Shown here: positions 1 through 13,500 of the stretch, piece after piece | Layout: every line of letters starts with the position of its first letter | How positions within the stretch are numbered: the stretch's first letter is position 1 | Origin: Candolleomyces eurysporus | Taxonomy: Eukaryota > Basidiomycota > Agaricomycetes > Agaricales > Psathyrellaceae | Assembly (NCBI GenBank): GCA_027579435.1 | Contig: JANBPK010001238.1 | Coordinates: forward strand, 1 to 50,889 | Reading direction: 5' to 3' | Length of the DNA stretch: 50,889 nt | Made by a program: the position numbers and the translations under genes | The notes under the pieces: model-generated | The model's database searches: none | What the model was told of the DNA's origin: nothing | The model's input: only the letters and a program-made list of their open reading frames with translations

Positions 1-902
1 TGTTCTGCGAGGTGGAACAGGAGCAAGGGATGGAGGAGAGGATCAGCGCGCGAGCGCTTGGGGGCGAGGCGCGCACACACAAGCGCAAACACGCGCGCAT
101 CAGAGATCACTCGAAGACTAACTTGTCATACGATTCGTCGGGCCGTACGCTACGCTCTACTATAACTAATCTACGCAGTAGGTTTTCTCTATAATTGTGC
201 TGTCTCAACCACGCGGCATCAGCGCAAAGATATATCGATTGTTATTGCTAGCCAATGCAGATTCCGATAAAGCTTAGGGTTCTTACCCAAAGTAACTCTG
301 ATGTACATTATCGCTGCAATGTATACAATCAGAGACTGACAGTAAAGCAGTTTAACGTGAGGGAGAAGGTAAGAAGTTGGTAGAAGCTCTACCGGAGCTG
401 TTGCTACCGGTGTGGCACAATGTGTCCGCGTGAAAAGGGACTGTCATTCAATCCTTACCAAGAAAACATGCTTTCAGGCCTAAAACAAGATGTTAACATA
501 AGACATCACGGTGCTCATTGTCCACCGATGAGTGTGCTGCTTTAAGTTGTGTTAGAATTGCATACACTACCATCTCCCGACAGTGGGCCGAACACGGGCT
601 GGGCGCTCCACTCGTTCCCGCCAGTGGGTCAGTTTGGTAATCAAAGTTGCTCTGGTGAATATATTCATATTATATACAGTATTTGTTCTCTCTTGGGGTG
701 TCGCAAGCTCAGCGCCCAATGTAAGCTAGCCCCATGGCAATGGACCGAGGGCAACCAACGATTTTTTCATTTCGATCCACTACGGATAGGGGCGATAATA
801 CCGAAATTGCTCGAGGACGGCGGCTTCAGACTGATACACTGTCAAACAAAGGACCGTCCACCAATTCTGATCTCCGAGGCCTTTCAACTAGCACCCAACA
901 CC
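1..902. other. Left-edge intergenic stretch, no gene seen
   Basis: No convincing coding region is visible upstream of the BUD32 start at 903. The open frames here lack codon bias, splice logic or any family motif I recognise. The last part is presumably the promoter and 5' UTR of BUD32. The first 100 bases are rich in CG and simple CA-type sequence but I cannot assign them to an element. Confidence 0.4.
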
Positions 903-2024
903 ATGGCCGAATCAGCTTCACTAAAACTCATCGCCTCCTCGCAACAAATATCGCAAGGAGCAGAAGCTGCAAGTCTCAGTTTATCTGCTCGCCAGGTGGA
1001 CTCACTTAGCTAACTCAGACGCACACGATGGCCGACAAACAATACCGTATTCTTGGTCACGATCGCATGGTGTTCATTCCAATTGCACTTCAACTTTGTC
1101 CGGGATCAGAGGATATTCAAGGGCCGACTGAGCCTAGGCTCAGCACCGATACTCATCAAGCATAGGTTCAAGAAGAAGTATCGTCACGAGCAACTCGATG
1201 CTACTCTGACCAAGGCTAGAGTTTCTGGAGAAGCCCGGACGTTGCTTAAATGTTTAAAGTGACTTATCCTTCTTCACAAAGATTTGGAGAATCCATGGCT
1301 GACAACGACCCCGGTAGATCTGGAGTACACGTCCCACAAATCCTCATGGTGGACGCATCAGAAGGCGTTCTAGGAATCGAATGGATAGAAGGGCAATGCG
1401 TACGGAAGCTGCTTCCTGGCGGGGAAGAACCTGAAGATGGGGATACGTCTCAACAGCAAGTGGATATAGGCGAAGATCCTTTGAAGGAATACGGAATAAC
1501 CATCGGTGAGTGTCCATCCCGTTCCTGCATCATCGGCTCATGCTGATAGAGCGCGGGTCTAACCCCATCCCCCTACAGATAAACTCATGGAATTAATCGG
1601 CGTAGAACTCGCCAAGCTGCACAAAGCGGATATCATACATGGCGATCTGACGACATCCAATATGATGCTACGACATCCTTCGACCTTTCAATCACCCGGA
1701 TGTCCGACAGAACTGGTAAGCCTGCTTCTTCTTGTGGTGCTGGGTGTGCCTGCCATGTTTCGATACTCCACGCTAAAATGGAATCTCACGTAGGTCTTGA
1801 TTGACTTTGGGCTGTCCTTCGTGTCCACCCTGGTCGAAGACAAGGCTGTCGATCTCTACGTCCTTGAGAGAGCGTTCGCCTCTACCCATCCAGATTCGGA
1901 GCCAATGTTTGCGTCGGTTCTGGATGCCTATAGCAAGGGTTTGAAGGCGAAAGAGTGGAAGACGATCAAGTCGCGCCTTGATGAGGTTAGGATGCGGGGC
2001 CGTAAAAGAAGTATGGTAGGGTAA
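903..2024 (+). CDS. BUD32: EKC/KEOPS complex kinase/ATPase Bud32 (PRPK family)
   Basis: Atypical small protein kinase of the KEOPS/EKC complex, which makes the t6A modification of ANN-decoding tRNAs and acts in telomere maintenance (family knowledge). Five exons fit GT-AG rules and keep one frame: 903-995, 1110-1258, 1318-1505, 1579-1715, 1794-2024, giving about 265 residues, a normal Bud32 length. Visible hallmarks are QGAEA near the N-terminus (glycine-loop equivalent), [16 protein letters not shown] (ATP-anchoring Lys region), [12 protein letters not shown] (catalytic loop with Asp and Asn), VLIDFGLSF (metal-binding DFG) and the basic C-terminal tail RGRKRSMVG. The start is the ATG at 903 because it directly precedes the conserved QGAEA segment. 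The first intron boundary (995/1110) is the least certain. The gene lies about 140 bp from a tRNA gene and runs in the same direction as MEF1. It looks intact. Confidence 0.93.
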
Positions 2025-2164
2025 TTAGGATTGTGTGTCATCGACAAAACGAAACAATGTACACTATGATCCTTGTATACCGGTTTTGAGGCTAAGAATA
2101 TCTAGTATGTGAGACGCTATAATAGGGCAAGAGCTACATCCTAAATTAAAGAAAAAACAAATTG

Positions 2165-2236
2165 CTCTCTGTCTGGGAGTCGAACCCAGCTTTCGCGCGT
2201 GACAGGCGCGTGTACTAACCGATATACTAACAGAGA
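2165..2236 (-). tRNA. tRNA-Asp(GUC): tRNA-Asp (GTC anticodon)
   Basis: A 72-nt cloverleaf can be folded by eye on the minus strand. The acceptor arms TCTCTGT and ACAGAGA pair perfectly, followed by a G discriminator. The anticodon stem-loop is CGCGCCTGTCACGCGCG with GTC as anticodon. The T-loop contains GGTTCGACTCC (B box) and the D-arm TTAGTATATCGGTTAGTA (A box). There is no intron. It sits between BUD32 and MEF1. Confidence 0.96.
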
Positions 2237-2419
2237 TTATATCGACACGTCAACAAGCCCATAACATCAATGCAATTGGTTAGCTAAGCCGGGACCGGGA
2301 CGACTTTTTCGCTTGTAAATTTGGTTCCTTCGCCTTCCCCATCTACCACCACCTCCTCATCGTCATCGTCCTCGTCCTCGCCAGCGCACAGGGTCGGTGC
2401 TGAGGACACGTAGCAGAGG

Positions 2420-5245
<2,826 letters not shown>

Positions 5246-6085
5246 ACGACGTGATACACCATTAGATTATTGATCATTTAGACGCCTGCATGCATATATA
5301 TGTTATATTACTGATTAATCATATTGACCACCATTGAACAACTCGTTAAGGATGCCATGCAGGACTGAGATGATGTTTTGAAATAGTGGCTTCTTCTCTT
5401 TGCTTTCATTCCTATTCCTTTATGAGATCACTTGTTTTAGGAGGTGAAATGATGACTTTTTGCACTTTGCAAACTAAATGATAGTCTTACAGAGACTTGT
5501 GGGTGCAAAGGCAAGTTGTAGAGACAATAAAACCAAAGTCAATTGATCCTTTGAGACTACTCCTTGCAGTGGGCTCCAATAGACAATGCACAGGTAGCAA
5601 CCTAGGGCTCTCTGAGCAACAAGACCATAGAACAAGACTAACACCAACACAAAATACCACACCAAATACCTTGGAGAAGACATAGGTGGGCAGAGGGGTA
5701 TAGTAGAAGCTCTAAATCAAGTAGGCAGAGGCTTCTAGAACAATTTCTGAACAATCACAAGTTCAAGGGGGATCTAAGTAGTGTTGCCACAGGTTGGGCC
5801 GGGGTTGGGTCAGGTTCAATTGGGTTCACTGGATTTTGGGTTGGGTCAGTGATGGCCATACAATAAAATGTGATAGTGAGAAAATCACTTTATATGATGA
5901 AAATGGTCACCAGAGCCTAGAGGCTCAAACTGGCACAGCTCTCCCCCCACTATGACAATCATGTGAAATGGTCATGACCCTGGAAACACGGTCACATGCT
6001 GAGCGCCTGCCACAAACAGGCCACAAGATATCATATTGAGAGTACTATGACTTGAACCTGCACTTAATTCATTGCTTAAATCACC
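5246..6085. other. 3' flank of MEF1 passing into AT-rich repeat-like DNA
   Basis: The first 200 bases are a plausible MEF1 3' UTR and terminator region, AT-rich with ATATATATGTTATATT. From about 5460 the composition changes to CpG-poor, AG/CT-rich DNA typical of old transposon sequence in fungi. No intact frame is seen. This stretch may be the tail of the adjoining transposon-derived region. Confidence 0.4.
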
Positions 6086-7130
6086 ATGTCAGATTCAACA
6101 GACCAAACAAAGTGCTCCAAGCCACGGTGCAAGGAGACATTCCCTCTACATCCAAATTCAAGACATGTAACCGTTGCAGGGAGGTGGACCACATCAACCA
6201 GCAAAAAAAAGCATGCTGAGAGGAAGGCCAAAACCCAGGTGGAAGCCCACAGGGGACAAAAGTGCCAGCATGATAGAGAGAATGGCAATTGCAGGTCCCC
6301 ACGGAGGCAGAGAGTGGACCAGCCAAGTGACAACAGTGACAGTGATGATGAAGGAGATGAGGTCAGTGTGATCTTTTAAAAGTACAAATGCAAGATTCTG
6401 ACAGACCTACAGACAAAGAACAAGATCTACAACAGTCCCCTAGGTTTTTACAATGATCTATGGTGGAGCATTAGAGAAGGAACCTGTGTCAAACCCAAAG
6501 GGACTTACTATTTGGATGCTGATTCCATAATTACCTGCAGAGAACAAGTTCCAATGGTAGCTCTTGACATTTGGAAAGTGACTGAATATGAATTCATGTA
6601 AGTGTGCTTTTGAGGATTGAAATGGAAGTGCTTACTGTTGTTTAGGGTCAGGGACAACAGTGCTTTGAAAACCAGTCATCGTACCAGGTACTGATGTTCC
6701 CAGGATGAAAAATGGAGGNAAAAAGGCAAGGCCTTNCCACACGACCAGGAGCAAAACACCAAGAACATATAGGCATGAAACAATATCCATGTGAAAGCTC
6801 TCTCACTATCTCTTGCTGCCATCTTTGGGATAACAAAATACAAGGAAGTGTGTTGCTCAAGCATGGTGTTAAGCACCTACCATATTATGATGTTGCAATA
6901 CCCAAAGAGGCCCTTGATATGATTTGGGATCAGTTGGAATGGCTGAAGCCATCATCTATGGTGCCAAGAATTCAGTCAGCATTTCCCAACATCATAGCAA
7001 CACAAATACATAAGGTAGCCCTCATACAAACCCCACTTGCATGTTATGGGCTGTCGCGTTGCATGGCATATTCCGAGGACTTAAGGGGGTTTATAGTCCT
7101 TGGTAAGTGCTCTTGTATTTTTTTACTCTA
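6086..7130 (+). pseudogene. Decayed transposon-associated zinc-binding protein
   Basis: Broken pieces of one protein can be followed in changing frames. It starts at ATG 6086 with a Cys-rich head (KCSKPRCKETFPLHPN, then after a frameshift KTCNRCREVDHINQQKK), giving a CX4C...CX2C arrangement. Then come an acidic stretch, a block starting LGFYNDLWWSIREG near 6440, and a block after about 6690 (YPCESSLTISC, HLPYYDVAIPKEALD). This order, a short Cys4 head followed by a Cys/His region and an H.PY.D..IP segment, is one I associate with repeated TE-linked proteins of basidiomycetes; I cannot name the superfamily. Frameshifts, stops and two N positions (6719, 6736) leave it non-coding. It lies just beyond the 3' side of the Helitron and could be an independent element or captured cargo. 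Confidence 0.45.
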
Positions 7131-7284
7131 AAATCATAAATATAATAAAATTCATTATGCTCAAACTGAACCTTCAGTGTTTGAAACACAATGAAAAAAC
7201 TTGCACATAGTGGGGTTTGAACACAAAGCTACGGTCATGGTCACATGATATAAAAGTCACTGGGTCTTATAAGCTCACTTGTGA

Positions 7285-7445
7285 AGTGGGCCGTTGCCAC
7301 AGCATGGCGGTACGAGTCTTTATGCCTTTTAGTCTTCCATCTTTCAGTCTTTAAACCTTTTGGTTCTTTTGTCGTCCTTTTACCTGTGATCCATCTTTGA
7401 AAAGATGCAAAGACTTGCACCACCATTCTGTGGCAATGGCCCACT
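7285..7445. repeat. 160-bp element with about 35-bp terminal inverted repeats (MITE-like or long hairpin)
   Basis: The left arm begins AGTGGGCCGTTGCCACAG at 7285. The reverse complement of the right arm, ending at 7445, begins AGTGGGCCATTGCCACAG, and the match continues through AGTCTTT. The arms agree at roughly 80-85% over about 35 bases and enclose about 90 bases without coding potential. The size suits a MITE, or a structured terminus of the neighbouring Helitron, whose reading frame ends only about 100 bp away. No clear target-site duplication is visible. Confidence 0.6.
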
Positions 7446-7541
7446 ACGCAAGGATCTGTGGCACAAGAAGTCTCGCTTTGTTCTTAAACCCCTCCACCCT
7501 TCCCTTATGCCCCCCCCTGTAGTGGTCAAGAAGAAATTTAA

Positions 7542-10500
7542 TTATACATGAATAGCATATACTGCATATACAAGGGATTTGCAATGTGCTCTGTGAAGCC
7601 AGCCCAGACTGGTGGAAGCATTCAAGTTCCCTTCAAGTACACTGCGGCTGCCAGTAATGGCACCATCATTGTACCACACCTGACCTTGTCTGTCTACAAT
7701 TCTGCATATGAAATGATTGGACCTATGATAGGCAAGCCCTCTAAGTGTATACACCCGACGAGTACCATTCATGCAGTCTAGTGCAAGAGTAGGTTCTGGG
7801 ATAGCACTTGTGTTGATTATTTCAAATATCAACAAGTCACTGATAACTTCAAGCCTCATAGTCTTGTTCAGCAATCGAATATCTGCACATCTATGGCAAG
7901 GATAGTGTGTTGAATCTGGTATGGAATAGATGATATGGCCTATTGCCAGGTTATCTTTGTACTGCAGTTTCCGAGGAGAGTTGGCACCATTGATGACGGT
8001 GATAGTATTGAGATTGAAGCCACCATCATTTACAATTAAAGGACATTGTGAACACACTGAATAGGTCTTGCCAATTTGCTTCACCTCCATGCATTGTGCA
8101 ATGAGATCATAGAGTGAAATAAAGCTGGGACCCATAGGGAACCTTGCTGGATCTGAATGATAGAGCAGGTTCTGAACATTGTCTCGTGCAGCTTCTAGAG
8201 TGCATCTACCAGCCTGGTGGTTTTCAAAACCTTGTACCAAGCAAGACAATTCATTTCCTTGGGCTGACAGGAAGGGTTTCCAGTGACTTTGATTTGATAT
8301 CCATATAGCCCTCAAGATTGTAAACCAGGTGTCATATGCACAGCTGTAATTTGCTGCATTCCACCTCAAACCAAGAGGACCACTCTCAACAGCTGTGTTG
8401 GCAGTAGATAAAATTGTTTTAGACCTTTTGCTCTTTGGACCTTGACCAGTATGTTCCTGGTCAGATGTCTGCACAGCATTGAAAGGCTGGTGGAGCTCCT
8501 TGACTTTCTTGAGGGTGGCAGCTGTTTCTGGTTGGGCCTTAGCTGATTTTGTAGCCTTTGGCTTCTGGCTTGATGCCAGATTCAGTTTACCTGACCAGAT
8601 ATAGTCTGCTGCATTTGGTTCTAGCAAGCTGTCTACAGAACTATATTTCAAGGCACTGTGCCAAGCACCCATGGATCCAGACGAGCTGAGTTTTGCAGCC
8701 TAAAAGGATTGAACAAGAGGATAGCACAGATCACCAGCTACATTGGCAGGCAGTGTACCTTTGAACCTCATGGCTGTTATCTCATCAAGTATCATGGTCT
8801 CTCTAAATTCTTGTCGCAAATTGCCCGATATTGGTGTAGAGATTTTCTTGGTGTCAAATGGATGTGCAATAACAGTGTTGGCTGCACCAGAGCTGCGGGA
8901 TAGGCAAGTGTATATTGATTGGACTGTTTTGCATCTGCTAAGGTCTACAACATTATAATCTCTGGTTTTTCCTTGTGAAGCATAGTCAGTCATTGAGAAG
9001 TTTGGCAGGATGTTGACTTGATTTTGCTCAATATTCAGGACTGTATCATCAGGGAGATGACACCGGACTGTGTGCTTGGATCTGGTAACAGGTACAGTGT
9101 TCTTAGGTAACCCAGGGATTTTCACTGTCTGAGGAGGCTTGATCAGTCGAACATAAACTGTTTCCAAAGTCATTGTATCATAGCAACCAGGTTTGCTGTC
9201 CCATCCTACAACAACCCCCTCTTGACCTTTTGTCATGCACAACTCAGTTGCATCATTGTGCCGCAAGATCACAGGCATTCCCAAGCACAATGACAGCTTG
9301 GCAGGGATATGCTGGCTTGTGTGTGGCTCACAGTTCCATAGAAGCTTTTGCAATGACTCTGACAACAGTGTGCACTTTGAACCACCCTTCTTTTTCCTTT
9401 TTCTGCCAGCTTCTGCAGGTTCATCAATACAACCAAGAGTATCAACAGAATAGAAATTTAACAGTGTCTGATTGGTATCATGAGCAAAGCGAACAGAGCC
9501 TAGATCATTATACCTGTCCTTATATGAGTTGTAAGAAGTAATGATGGACACATTTTTGAATTGTGGAAGAGAGAGGTCTGTGCTTGTAAGGCGTCTGGAT
9601 ATTCTGCTGTTTAAGAATTGAATGTCATCTTGAGTGCAGGCTCCATATCTCATGTTTTCCAATGCTGTTCTTAATGCAGCATCAGGTCCACCTGATTTGG
9701 TTTGTCTCATATTCTGCTTAAAAATAACTACAGTTGTGAACTGATGCCATATGAGCTTTCCTATGACAGTTTGCTGACCAAACAGAGTTGTAGGTACAGA
9801 ATCTTCAACGGTAGGCAGATAGTAAAGGGCCTTGCCACTGGTAGGTGGTAGCTGCGCAAAGTCACCAGCCAGAATTATATTGAAACCACCAAAAGGAAGG
9901 TCATGGACGTCAGAAATGGCAGAGAATCTTGCACTGATGGCATATAGCTCATGGCACGCAACCATAGACACTTCATCAATGAATATGTATCTCAGACCTT
10001 TCAAACATGCAGCAGCATCATTGATAGACATGGCCTTGGATCGGCGAATGGCACCATCTTCATCTTTTCCTCGAGGATTGATTCCAAGAACAGAATGGTA
10101 TGTTGAGCCATTCAAAAGAGCAGCAGCTGTTCCTGTAGGAGCTAAAACAATAAACTTGTGTGATTCACCTTTTGCTTCAAAAAACTTGATAAGACACCTG
10201 ATTACTTGTGACTTTCCTGTCCCACCCATTCCTTCTAGATACATTTTAAGCTGAGGAGCAGATAAGCTGGTTGCATGATGGGCAACTATTTTGAATGCTC
10301 GCTGTTGCTCTTCATTGAGTGTAGCAGCTACTGCAATCTGGTTAATTAGGTCAAGATCCTCTGCTTTGTTTGGTCGGTAATCTTCATGAAGGTATGAAAT
10401 GTCAACAATTTTCACATCACCTTCAACTGAAATTGGTCTCAGAGAATTAGTGTTTGAGTTGTCTGATATGGTTGAAGCAGATGAATAGTTGGCCATCTTC

Positions 10501-13500
10501 TTACTATGCAGCTGCTGCTTTGCATTTTTAATCTCATTCTTCCAGTCCAAAGATAGCTTGCCAAAATTCAGAGCTCCATGAACTAAAGGATCTATATCAT
10601 CTTTGTCAGCTGGATCGGCTGATGGACTGCTTTTGTCCAGAGGTTCCAAAGTAGGGATAATTACCTTATCTGTGGACCTGGCTGTAGAATCTAATTCAAG
10701 CCAACCAGTCCTGGTAATCATAGTCTGTGCTTCTATCATTTGATTGATCTTTCTTTGCCTTACAGTACCAAGAGCATATTCATCTAAAACCAGACCTTCA
10801 CCATCCATGCTCAAGCCCAAAGCATCAATATAGTCATCATCATACTCATCAGCGTATTCCCCATTATCACTGGGGTGTTGAGATCTTTCACCTTTGGTCA
10901 GCAGAGACTGTTTTTTCTTAAGCTGGGCTTTGTAATCATCCCTAGCATCCAAGCATTCATACTTCAGATTAAAGTTACTCATTATAGTTGAAAAATAAGT
11001 TGAAAAGGTATGATCATTGAATGCATCGCTCCAAAGTTGTAAGTCACCCTTTAGCTCTGTGCCTGTTCTCCATGGTTTGAAGAGTGTAAGCATTGTAAGG
11101 CAGTAAAATTCCCTGTCCCCTTGATCAGACCTAGGCATTGGCCCACCCAAAATGTTTGGAACAAGAGGTTTTTTACCAAATATGTGACAGCGTACCCAAT
11201 GTGTTCTATACTGAGGATGGCTGGATCGAAATCGGATGCAATGATTTGATGTTGGAGCAGCCCCACCAGGGACCTCTTCTTCTTCTTCACTGTCATCATA
11301 CACATCCTGTGCATCATCAAGTATGACATCTGTTTTTCTAGCTCGGGGCTTTGACAAACGTCTAGGAAGGACCACCTTCTCACAATAGCTAACCCAGTCA
11401 TATAAGGCCATATCTTCTAGCTCATCTGGGCGGTGTATATAATCATCAACCTTGGAGCACACTACTACATTCCCATCAGGTGCTAATCCAAGTAACAGTC
11501 TTTCATCAAATGGTTCATCTTTACCAGCAGATCCAGACATCTTGTGAAGGTCTTGATCATGGGTGTGCCAAAAAGCACTGACCCTGTTCACATATTGTCT
11601 CCAGTAAAAAGGAACAAATGTATGGTTTGTATAATTATCAGGGTTGCCAAGAAGATACATGCATGCCATGGGGCTACCAACTTCCATCTTGGCTGTAAGG
11701 GAGTTGCATATTCTTAACAGCATTTTCCTGGCTGAATCATTAACACTTCTGGATTCCCCAAGTAGCTCTGTGTTCTTTTGATATATATCCAATGCATTTG
11801 AGAATATGTGATGACTTTTTAAAGAAACCTTGGTAATATAATCTGTCACATACAATACTATGGATTTCATAGATGTTCCTGACATCAGGCATGATACATC
11901 AGTATTGCACCTGAGCAGATAGGTTAACAAAGGTGTGAAGGTGTTCATCCAGGGCTCCATCTTTTTCATGCTTATATGCCCATCAGCTGGATCTACAGTT
12001 GTTTCTGGAAAGACATCTCGGGGGAACCGGGCCATGCATATGCCATCACGGTTCAAGCAGCCTTTTGGCCCATGATCAGCTGATATAACTTTAGCTGTGG
12101 TATCAGATACCATGTTCTTAGACACTTTTGAACCTTTTTGGACCCGGCAACTATGAATGTTTGATCTAAGCAGCAGATCATCAGTCTCCTCATTGTAGCC
12201 CTTCCACCAGTTTTCCAGCGCCATACAGCTGCCACAACCAGCCCCAGATGCATCTGAATGGAGACATTTTCTAGCAGGAGGAGGGAGTGGCATCTTCAAT
12301 GTGGTATCAATGTTTTCATTCAAAGTCTCATTTGAATCTAAGGTGATAGCATGCAACCCTTGACCTATGGTGAGCTGATTGCTCTTTACAGCAGTATCAC
12401 TCTTGTTTTTGAGGCCTTCCAAGGTGTCAGTTGTGAATTCACCTTGATGACAAGATTCTAGATAAGAAATAAGGTTTCTCTGGAAGTCACAGTCAGGCTT
12501 AAGTAGCCTCTCCCTCACAACCTGGGGATTAGGAGAATTTTCAATCCAGAGCATCATGTGCATATGCAGAGTCAGACGACCCTGCTGCTCTACAGTTCCA
12601 TAATATGCAGCTGGTTTGCCATACAAGCCATCAATTGTGCTCTCATATCCAAACACATGTTTAATGACAAGCTTGACAAGTATGTCAAAAAAACGGGCTG
12701 CAGCAACTGGATTATTCAACACTAACAGGTCCCGTTCTCTGCAGCTTCTCAAGTCATCAGTCCATTTGATCTGCTTGTCAGCATAATACAAACATAAAGG
12801 GTGTTTATTGTCTGCCGGGGAGAAAGTAATAAACCAGTTTGGAGAGCCTTTGTATGATATGAGAGACCATATTTCATTCCTCATATATTTCTTGCTAGTC
12901 AAAAAGCCATCTGCATATGCACCAACATGATCAATGTCTTCGAGCAGCNAAAAAGCAGTTCTTCTCTGCTTCAGTCTCAGGTTTTACAAACTTGCCACGA
13001 GCTAGTCTGTCTGCGACAGATGCCAGTGTGCTTTGATCAAGGTGCGCAATTCAATTGGAGATACTCTCAAACTTACTGCGTTTTGAATAAATGAAGCTCC
13101 CAGTTACATTGGCCTTGATTTGCTCCTGATTGAAAGCTATCATAGGAAAGTAATAATCCAACTGAAATCTCTTGTCATGATACATGAGTAGCCTGCGTTT
13201 ATGTTCCCTCTCAGACATCACCTTGGTGTGTCTGGACTGGCCAATACCACCAAGGCCATATGGAAAGAGCCAAGGAAACATCTGAGGATAAGCTTGGGGA
13301 TTGTTATACATGGATTGTGGATTGCTTGAGTGTCCTACTGCCAGCATCTTGCCTCCAGACTGGAGATGTTGGAGTGCCTTCACTTTCATAGCCTTGACAG
13401 AAAGCTTTTCATATTCAGGCCCAGTCAATCCTCGTACCACTAAGGGACAGGGACCCTCTGAGGTGCCTTGCTCAATCTCCACTTTGTGCTTACTCATGGC

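Noticed and set aside
549..902. N-terminal extension of BUD32 from the open frame beginning at 549
   Set aside because: Bud32 proteins start a few residues before the QGAEA segment. The upstream frame has no conserved content, and the ATG at 903 gives a normal length.
5930..7260. tRNA-derived SINE signals (GTTTGAAC-type boxes near 6050 and 7215)
   Set aside because: No correctly spaced A and B box pair and no tRNA-like fold could be made.
8700..8760. Intron ending at the TTTTAG of 8700 that would remove the amber codon
   Set aside because: The acceptor looks good, but the nearest usable donor (GTACAC, 59 nt upstream) does not restore the downstream frame. I kept the in-frame stop interpretation.
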